The notes under the pieces are model-generated. The model was not told the origin of the DNA. It did no database searches and saw nothing but the letters and a program-made list of their open reading frames with translations. From Candidatus Methanophagales archaeon (GTDB lineage Archaea; Halobacteriota; Syntropharchaeia; Alkanophagales; Methanospirareceae), in NCBI GenBank assembly GCA_030668065.1, contig DAOUUS010000080.1, positions 1 through 7,123 of the forward strand: a stretch of DNA of 7,123 nucleotides. Direction: 5' to 3'. Numbering within the stretch: position 1 is the stretch's first letter; every line of letters begins with the position of its first letter. A program made the position numbers and the translations under genes. Positions 1 through 4,475 of this stretch are shown here, one piece after another.

Positions 1-93
1 CAGTTCAAGGTCTTTTGAGTTACTTGAAATGTATTCTACGCGCTCTGCAATACCCACATCTACCCTTGTTAGTATTACTTTATCCTTTTTCAT
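1..93 (-). CDS. N-terminal part of an unrecognised protein, cut by the left edge
   Basis: Thirty-one codons are open on the minus strand from an ATG at 93-91 to the window edge, with no stop. The peptide begins MKKDKVILTRVDVGIAERVE and looks like ordinary globular protein: mixed charged and beta-type hydrophobic residues. I do not recognise a family from so short a piece. No Shine-Dalgarno precedes this ATG. It overlaps the end of the 40-codon minus frame at 80-202 by 14 bases, one frame over. It may therefore be a translationally coupled second gene, a leaderless gene driven by the TATATA at 118-123, or the continuation of that upstream frame after a one-base error in the A-run at 86-90. The start is uncertain; that something is coded here is more likely than not. 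Confidence 0.45.
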   Translation of the reverse strand, partial: MKKDKVILTRVDVGIAERVEYISSNSKDLEL

Positions 94-202
94 TAGTTGT
101 TACATTGTAACAGGTGCTATATAGGCTTTTTACTATCAAAATCGACAAAAATATCCCCCTGGAAACTACATTGGTTTTTGGAGTTAGATGTTTATCTGCC
201 AT
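80..202 (-). CDS. Small 40-codon open frame with strong ribosome binding site
   Basis: On the minus strand an ATG at 202-200 is preceded by AGGAG (212-208) with a five-base spacer, the best Shine-Dalgarno in this part of the window. The frame runs 40 codons to a TAA at 82-80. The peptide starts MADKHLTPKTNVVSRGIF and has a mildly hydrophobic stretch (GIFLSILIV) around residues 16-24, too short for a clear membrane span. No family is recognised. Its last codons overlap the downstream frame that leaves the left edge. Removing one A from the run at 86-90 would fuse the two into one longer protein, so this may be the true start of the edge gene, broken by a frameshift or sequencing error. The strong ribosome site supports real initiation here; the product is unknown. 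Confidence 0.4.
   Translation of the reverse strand: MADKHLTPKTNVVSRGIFLSILIVKSLYSTCYNVTTNEKG
99..111. repeat. Perfect 13-base palindrome GTTACA-T-TGTAAC
   Basis: Two six-base arms are exact inverted repeats around a single central base. The palindrome ends five bases upstream of the minus-strand ATG at 93 and lies between that ATG and a TATATA at 118-123. That is the position expected for a repressor operator if the ATG at 93 starts a gene transcribed from this TATA. It also lies inside the 40-codon frame at 80-202, so it could be coding sequence and coincidental. Operator function is inference. Confidence 0.4.
116..125 (-). promoter_or_regulatory. Possible TATA box for the left-edge minus-strand gene
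   Basis: The minus strand reads CCTATATAGC here. Its centre is about 27 bases upstream of the ATG at 93, the normal archaeal TATA-to-start-site distance, so a transcript from it would be nearly leaderless. This agrees with the lack of a Shine-Dalgarno before that ATG. The box is itself palindromic, so direction is not fixed by the sequence. It competes with the model in which translation starts at 202. Confidence 0.3.
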
Positions 203-288
203 GATCACTCCTATCTAGCAATTCGATTAAAAGCTGTCTAACATTACTTTTTATCGTTATTCTATTATTTCTCAAGTATATGAATAGC

Positions 289-311
289 TATGTAAAAATC
301 AATTTTTCATA
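289..311. repeat. A/T-rich imperfect hairpin upstream of the integrase remnant
   Basis: The arms TATGTAAAAA (289-298) and TTTTTCATA (303-311) pair over nine bases with one bulged T and a four-base loop. The stem is mostly A/T pairs and so weak as RNA structure. It lies between the minus-strand small frame and the integrase remnant and could mark an old promoter or a transcript end. Function cannot be assigned. Confidence 0.2.
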
Positions 312-350
312 TATCTGATGCTAAGGTGTACTCGAAAATTATTTCATCTC

Positions 351-768
351 ATGCCATACCGCCCCATATGTCTTTTGTTACATGGAAAAGGTGGCTTATC
401 CTTCTTTACACTTACAATTCCTAGCTGTGCGCCGTCACCACGTACATCCCGCATCACAGCAGCAGGCATTCAAAACCGCGGTTGAAAAAGCAGGCATCAC
501 GAAAAATGCTTCTGTTCATACACTAAGACATAGCTTCGCGACACATTTATTGGAAAATAGTTTTGACACCAGGACGATCCAGGAACTTCTGGGCCATCAA
601 AACTTGGGTACCACTATGATCTATCAAACCCATCTAACATTTGATCCTGATGAACGGACTATCAAGGTAAACACGCGTAAAAAGGAAAAACCCGATGGCG
701 CCTGGTCAGCCGATGCACGTTGGGGCGATAGGAATAAGCCTGACCCGTTTTATGTTATTTCTTTATGA
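351..768 (+). pseudogene. Remnant of an integron-type tyrosine recombinase (integrase), C-terminal catalytic part
   Basis: The frame from 382 to 768 (128 codons) encodes the C-terminal half of a phage-integrase-family site-specific recombinase. Visible in order are RRHHVH (residues 17-22), box II HTLRHSFATHLL (46-57, catalytic His46 and Arg49), LLGH (69-72, His72), and TTMIY with the nucleophile Tyr81. RRHHVH, RTIQELLGH and TTMIY are typical of integron integrases (IntI) more than of plain XerC/D. IntI proteins are about 320-340 residues; here the DNA-binding N-terminal domain and the first catalytic Arg and Lys are missing. A second frame at 351-395 reads MPYRPICLLLHGKGG, resembling the IntI segment PYR-LI-LLLYG-GLR that normally lies far upstream, which suggests an internal deletion plus frameshift. 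The tail after Tyr81 does not match the family. No credible start or ribosome site was found. It is almost certainly inactive as recombinase. Confidence 0.8.
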
Positions 769-952
769 TATTCTGCCCGGAACTCCAGGAATAGGTACAG
801 ACGTCGGTCCACGAATCCCCCGGCGTTCTGTTCTATGGCAACGATACTCCCGCCCGTTAAATCCATATCTCTTTGAATACCTAGGCTACTATGTTAGGGT
901 AACCTTAGATATACAGCCTCTTGCATTACCCTGCAAAACATTACATCCGTAA
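695..952 (+). other. Unassigned stretch between integrase remnant and cobT, with a doubtful 85-codon frame
   Basis: A frame of 85 codons starts inside the tail of the integrase remnant, in a different frame, and ends before cobT. It has no ribosome binding site and I recognise no domain in it. The middle (residues about 31-70, rich in Pro, Arg, Tyr and Leu) has a protein-like composition, so it may be debris of another gene from the same mobile region. No tRNA, B12-box or integron attC pair with matching arms was seen between 769 and 960. Treat as probably non-coding. Confidence 0.2.
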
Positions 953-966
953 CGCAAAAAGATAGC

Positions 967-975
967 TTTAAAAAT
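967..975 (+). promoter_or_regulatory. TATA-like box of cobT, predicting a leaderless message
   Basis: TTTAAAAAT has its centre 26 bases before the cobT ATG. Archaeal transcription normally starts about 25 bases downstream of the TATA centre, which places the start at or next to the ATG. No Shine-Dalgarno is present between this box and the ATG, consistent with leaderless translation. No cobalamin riboswitch core was seen upstream. Confidence 0.45.
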
Positions 976-996
976 AGTTAGTCACATGAGTCCTAT

Positions 997-2061
997 ATGG
1001 ACAGATTAAAAGAAACTATCGAACGGATAGAACCTTTAAACGGCGAGGCAATGGAAGCTGCGCGGGCACGGCAAGACACACTCACGAAACCACTGCGTAG
1101 TTTAGGCGTGTTAGAAGACATTTCGGTGCGAGTTGCCGGGATAACAGGGAATTATATGCCAGAGCTAAAGCACAAAGTGATTTTAACAATGGCAAGCGAC
1201 CACGGCATTGTGGCTGAAGGCGTGAGCGCGTATCCCCAGGAAGTTACGTTACAGATGGTTTATAATTTCATCAATGGTGGTGCCGGAATAAACGTTCTTG
1301 CAAGACATATCGGTGCACGGGTGGTTGTAGTGGACATGGGCGTTGCTGCGGATTTCGCGATTACAAACAAAACTGAGAATTTTATTGGCAATAAAATCGC
1401 GTATGGAACAGCGAATATGACCCAGGGTGCAGCAATGAGTTATGACGCTGCGAAGCAATCAATAGAATCGGGAATAGAAGTGTTGGAGAATGTGCTGGAG
1501 AACGGGGTGGATATTGTGGGTGTTGGAGACATGGGCATAGGGAATACGACCTCAAGCAGTGCAATTACAGCGTTTATAACGGGCGAAGCGGTCGAGACGG
1601 TAACAGGACGTGGCACGGGCCTGGACGATGCAGGACTGACGCGAAAGATAGAGCAAATAAAAAAAGCGTTAGATATTAATAAGCCGGATCGAGGCGATGC
1701 AATAGACATATTAGCGAAAATAGGCGGATTTGAGATTGGCGGTATAGCCGGGGCGATACTCGCAGCCGCTGCACATCGTATTCCTGTTGTTGTAGATGGT
1801 TTCATCGCAGGTGCCGCTGCACTTATCGCATACGAACTCAGTCCGAGAGTTAAAGAATATAGTATTGCATCACATCTCTCTGTTGAAGCGGGCCATCGCG
1901 CTATTTTGGACTACATGGGACTCGTGCCACTGCTAAATTTGAATATGCGACTGGGAGAAGGCACAGGTGCCGCACTGGGTATGGGTATCGTGGACGCATC
2001 ATGTAAGATACTGCGGGAGATGGCCACGTTTGAAGCAGCAGGAGTCGCGGGGAAAGAATAA
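997..2061 (+). CDS. cobT: Nicotinate-nucleotide--dimethylbenzimidazole phosphoribosyltransferase
   Basis: This cytoplasmic enzyme of the nucleotide-loop branch of cobamide synthesis moves ribose-phosphate from nicotinate mononucleotide to a benzimidazole-type base, giving alpha-ribazole phosphate and nicotinate. The 354 residues match the usual bacterial CobT length (about 350) and the whole family pattern is present: KPLRSLG (31-37), ASDHG (66-70), GGAGINVLA (94-102), GVGDMGIGNTT (175-185), KIGGFEIGGIAG (241-252), VDGFI (266-270), SH (292-293) and RLGEGTGAAL (318-327). Glu321 aligns with the catalytic Glu317 of Salmonella CobT. The usual GSLG is RSLG at 34, a mild oddity. Several pocket positions differ from Salmonella, so the lower-ligand base cannot be told. 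The ATG follows a TATA-like box by about one promoter length, supporting this start. No other cobamide gene is nearby. The full-length bacterial-like form in an otherwise archaeal window suggests possible transfer from bacteria; that is inference. Confidence 0.96.
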   Translation: MDRLKETIERIEPLNGEAMEAARARQDTLTKPLRSLGVLEDISVRVAGITGNYMPELKHKVILTMASDHGIVAEGVSAYPQEVTLQMVYNFINGGAGINVLARHIGARVVVVDMGVAADFAITNKTENFIGNKIAYGTANMTQGAAMSYDAAKQSIESGIEVLENVLENGVDIVGVGDMGIGNTTSSSAITAFITGEAVETVTGRGTGLDDAGLTRKIEQIKKALDINKPDRGDAIDILAKIGGFEIGGIAGAILAAAAHRIPVVVDGFIAGAAALIAYELSPRVKEYSIASHLSVEAGHRAILDYMGLVPLLNLNMRLGEGTGAALGMGIVDASCKILREMATFEAAGVAGKE

Positions 2062-2094
2062 TAAAAATGCTTAGCCGAGCGAAACAGAAAAGAC

Positions 2095-2102
2095 TTTATA
2101 AT
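2095..2102 (+). promoter_or_regulatory. TATA-like box upstream of the small frame and dockerin gene
   Basis: TTTATAAT lies 59 bases before the ATG at 2161, preceded by the purine-rich GAAAAGAC, which could be a transcription-factor-B recognition element. It predicts a start site near 2125 and a leader of about 36 bases holding the ribosome site at 2151-2155. It lies after the cobT stop, so the downstream pair would be transcribed separately from cobT. Confidence 0.4.
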
Positions 2103-2160
2103 GTTCATCATAACAATAGTTTAGCATTGCTCTTCTCGGAGTATTGTTTTAGGTGTTAAT

Positions 2161-2352
2161 ATGAGTATGTCACGCGAAAAACATAAGTTGCAAATCCAGC
2201 TAGCGAGTAGAAGCCGCCGCAGAACGGAACCCAATCAAGTACCCGGTTCTAGCGAAGCTATGGAGATGAGTTACAGGACGGAAACGCAAGCAAAGCGTTT
2301 AAGCACCGAAATAACCTGCACGATACCAGTTTCAGAGAGGCAGAGGCTATGA
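2161..2352 (+). CDS. Small basic hypothetical protein overlapping the dockerin gene
   Basis: Sixty-three codons start at an ATG preceded by AGGTG (2151-2155) with a five-base spacer and end in a TGA that shares bases with the next ATG (ATGA, 2349-2352). That overlap is typical of translational coupling. The peptide is hydrophilic and basic, with clusters such as RSRRR (17-21), and has no signal peptide, membrane span, Cys pair or known domain. No family is recognised. It could be a small regulatory or binding partner of the secreted protein, or only a leader frame that sets translation of the next gene. A chance frame is not excluded: the composition is rich in Ser, Arg, Glu and Gln and lacks a hydrophobic core. 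Ribosome site, promoter placement and overlap argue for it. Confidence 0.42.
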   Translation: MSMSREKHKLQIQLASRSRRRTEPNQVPGSSEAMEMSYRTETQAKRLSTEITCTIPVSERQRL

Positions 2353-3173
2353 CCCCTACTCGACAATGGCTTACCGTATTTTTGTATTTAAGCATGGTGT
2401 TTTTTATGATCTACAGCATCATAGCCGGAGCATGTGTAGCTGCAGAAACGGAAGGCGGGAAAACTGTCGGTGCATTGACCGATCTCGACTTTAATGACGA
2501 TGGGTATATCAATCAGTTAGACCTGGACATATTGAAATCTCACTTTAACGAACGTTATAGTGGGTACGTACCGTGGGATTTGAATGCTGATTTTCGCTGT
2601 GACCACCAAGATTTTTATTATTTCGCGGATCATGTACCGCTGAATTACCGCTACCAGGTCGAGGAAAGTATCCCGATTTGGAACCTATCAGATTATACGC
2701 TCGAACGGAGAAGAAAGTCCACGTTTATTCTTGACGAAGTTGTGTATCCCCAAAACCCGGAGCGCGTAATAACCTGGATAAAACAGTACACGAGTCTCGA
2801 ATCACCCAAGAAAGACTCGGCGGTCTGTGTTCATTACACACGTGACCTCTGCCGGTTGGCATATAAAAGTTTAGGGCCCAAGACGATAGCATGGGGCTCT
2901 TCGGGCAGTCACGCCTACGGGATGATATACACAGGTGGCAACTGGCGTAGATTATCGAATTGGGCTATAATAGACCCTTACTGGAAATACTATTCCTCAG
3001 AGAATATCACAAACTCTAAGGAAGTCTATGATACCACTTCGATAGAGCTATTCCTGGATGAGGGACAATATGGCTATTGGGCAATCCATTTGTCGGCGGA
3101 TCACCACAACAATACTGTTTTTGAGCCTTATAAGGCAGAATACAGGGTAAGGGATTTTCGAGAGCCCAACTAA
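2349..3173 (+). CDS. Secreted dockerin-domain protein with transglutaminase-like Cys-His-Asp domain
   Basis: The 274-residue product begins with a signal peptide or membrane anchor (hydrophobic residues 7-30, possible cleavage near Ala31-Ala32). Next comes a two-repeat dockerin-type calcium module. Repeat one has D47, N49, D51, N55, D58 (FNDDGYINQLDLD at 48-60); repeat two has D77, N79, D81, D85, D88. These are ligand positions 1, 3, 5, 9 and 12 of each loop. The C-terminal part resembles transglutaminase-like cysteine folds: Cys160 opens a helix ending at Gly176, His188 lies in SHAYGMIY, and Asp209 in WAIIDPYW, the expected Cys-His-Asp order and spacing. It could be a protease, amidase or peptide-crosslinking enzyme; activity is unproven. 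Three Asn-X-Ser/Thr sequons (N112, N219, N254) make it a potential AglB target. Dockerins bind cohesins on surface scaffolds. GAGAGG at 2335-2340 supports this start, which overlaps the upstream small frame. Tandem TAA-TAG stops end it. Confidence 0.88.
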   Translation: MTPTRQWLTVFLYLSMVFFMIYSIIAGACVAAETEGGKTVGALTDLDFNDDGYINQLDLDILKSHFNERYSGYVPWDLNADFRCDHQDFYYFADHVPLNYRYQVEESIPIWNLSDYTLERRRKSTFILDEVVYPQNPERVITWIKQYTSLESPKKDSAVCVHYTRDLCRLAYKSLGPKTIAWGSSGSHAYGMIYTGGNWRRLSNWAIIDPYWKYYSSENITNSKEVYDTTSIELFLDEGQYGYWAIHLSADHHNNTVFEPYKAEYRVRDFREPN

Positions 3174-3198
3174 TAGACACAACGAGAAAGCGGATAGT

Positions 3199-4323
3199 TC
3201 AATCGCAATCCTCCAGCAACAGCACACTCAAAAAAATCGCGGTGAATATCACCTGTATTCCGATTGCAGCAAGTAACATAGCCACAACTGCGTATTCTAT
3301 CTCGGATAGCGACCCGAAACCAACGCTTATCCATGTATGCAGCACTTTTAATCCAATAACCAACCCGCCCAATAGCAGCACAGCACCGAGGATCAGCTCA
3401 AGTTCCAGTGAGTGATAGTCAAGCAGCTTTTTAATTAAACCTTCTTTCTCACTCAACCCGTGCACAACAGCATATGCCTTCATGAATATGCCCATAGCTA
3501 TTGTCTGAAAACCGATGATAACAAGTATACTACCGAGAATGAGTGAGTGCATGTGCGAAGTCTCCACATTACCGAGTAGAAGGATTGTCAAACTCAATAG
3601 CACACCAAGCAAGAATACCAACATCCCCGGGATGAATAGGAACGGTATGGGCTTATAGAGCATCATGAACCTCAGATGCCGCCAGCCATCGCTGAACGAA
3701 TTCAGTTTTGAAGGCGCGATTCTTGGATAATACGCTATTGGTACTTCTTTTATCTTCAGGTTCTTTCTCGCGGCCTCCACAATCATCTCGGATGCGAACT
3801 CCATCCCGCCAGTGCTTAAATCCAGCTTCTCGTATGCTGCCTTCGTGAACGCCCGAAAGCCGCAATGCGTATCCGATAAGTTAATCTTAAATAGCCAGTT
3901 CAAAATCCGGGTTAAGCCCGGGTTTCCTACGTAGCGATGTAGCCAGGGCATTGCATCCTTTGATATGCCGCCACCAAATCTATTCCCGATGACTAAGTCC
4001 GCATCGCCATTCATCAAAGGTGCTAAAAAATCTGGTAGCACCGCTAAATCATAGGTTCCATCGGAATCAGCAATAACAATAAAATCGCCTTTTGCGTGCG
4101 AAAGCCCAGCAAGGTACGCATTACCGTATCCCCTCTTTTCGGGTGTAATAACTATCGCACCTAAAGACCGCGCTATTTCTGCGGTATTGTCCGTGGAGTT
4201 ATCGGCAACAATGAGCTCGCCATCTATATGATGCGCCTCAAACATCGCCTTTACCTTTGTAATGCAGTTTCCTATCGTCTTCTCCTCATTCAATGATGGG
4301 ATTACTACCGATACATCTGGCAT
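3199..4323 (-). CDS. Family 2 glycosyltransferase, dolichyl-phosphate-sugar synthase-like, membrane anchored
   Basis: The 374-residue enzyme has a cytoplasmic GT-A domain followed by membrane helices. Visible features are VVIPSLNEE (6-14), ADNSTDNT (40-47) for nucleotide binding, the metal-binding DSDG (D86 and D88), GNRFGGG (113-119), DTHCGFRAF (151-159) and GMEFASE (173-179). Hydrophobic segments at about 225-250, 259-284, 307-328 and 343-370 suggest four membrane spans. This layout is typical of archaeal Dpm1/DPG-synthase-like proteins that load a sugar from a nucleotide donor onto dolichyl phosphate. The sugar cannot be predicted. The start is supported by AGGA (4331-4328 on this strand), four bases before the ATG. 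It is divergent from aglB, which fits a role in supplying lipid-linked sugars for protein N-glycosylation. Its stop lies 25 bases from the stop of the convergent dockerin gene. The alternative is a flippase-coupled glycosyltransferase for other surface polymers. Confidence 0.93.
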   Translation of the reverse strand: MPDVSVVIPSLNEEKTIGNCITKVKAMFEAHHIDGELIVADNSTDNTAEIARSLGAIVITPEKRGYGNAYLAGLSHAKGDFIVIADSDGTYDLAVLPDFLAPLMNGDADLVIGNRFGGGISKDAMPWLHRYVGNPGLTRILNWLFKINLSDTHCGFRAFTKAAYEKLDLSTGGMEFASEMIVEAARKNLKIKEVPIAYYPRIAPSKLNSFSDGWRHLRFMMLYKPIPFLFIPGMLVFLLGVLLSLTILLLGNVETSHMHSLILGSILVIIGFQTIAMGIFMKAYAVVHGLSEKEGLIKKLLDYHSLELELILGAVLLLGGLVIGLKVLHTWISVGFGSLSEIEYAVVAMLLAAIGIQVIFTAIFLSVLLLEDCD

Positions 4324-4384
4324 TTGTTCCTACTCTCGCCCCCCTGTTAAGTGTCATACATATCCAATTAGAAAAATAGTAATG

Positions 4385-4393
4385 ATTTTATAC
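4385..4393 (-). promoter_or_regulatory. TATA-like box for the glycosyltransferase gene
   Basis: On the minus strand this reads GTATAAAAT, 62 bases upstream of the ATG at 4323, predicting a start near 4363 and a leader of about 40 bases that holds the AGGA ribosome site. Read on the plus strand the same bases (ATTTTATAC) could also serve aglB with a longer leader, so this could be a shared bidirectional element. Confidence 0.35.
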
Positions 4394-4420
4394 ATCAGCA
4401 TAACAAAATAAGAAGCATTA

Positions 4421-4429
4421 ATTTTTAAG
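4421..4429 (+). promoter_or_regulatory. TATA-like box for aglB
   Basis: ATTTTTAAG is centred about 51 bases before the aglB ATG, which predicts transcription starting near 4450 and a leader of about 25 bases. The leader would contain the purine-rich ribosome site AGAAGGA (4458-4464), eleven bases before the ATG, a slightly long spacer. Assignment rests on position and composition only. Confidence 0.35.
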
Positions 4430-4475
4430 ATAAGCGCACTGTAAAATAAGATGTAAAAGAAGGAAACGAGTAAGC

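Noticed and set aside
850..960. Integron attC site near GTTAAAT at 855-861
   Set aside because: One GTTRRRY-like word occurs, but no partner RYYYAAC with paired arms at a suitable distance was found.
769..996. Cobalamin riboswitch upstream of cobT
   Set aside because: No B12-box-like core was seen, and the predicted transcript start at the ATG leaves no leader for it.
1249..2111. Several minus-strand open frames opposite cobT (1249-1458, 1382-1564, 1440-1805, 1911-2111)
   Set aside because: They are antisense shadows of a clearly coding, motif-complete cobT and have low-complexity translations with no domain.
2196..2262. tRNA-like look around GGAACCC and GGTTCTAG
   Set aside because: Only one short stem (GAACC/GGTTC) pairs; there is no acceptor stem, D arm or anticodon arm in the right places.
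2374..2440. Lipoprotein signal (Cys29 after Ala-Gly-Ala) in the dockerin protein
   Set aside because: The -3 position is Ala where a large hydrophobic residue is expected, so an ordinary signal peptide or anchor is more likely.
3653..3865. Minus-strand 70-codon frame inside the glycosyltransferase gene
   Set aside because: It is out of frame within a conserved coding region and has no independent support.
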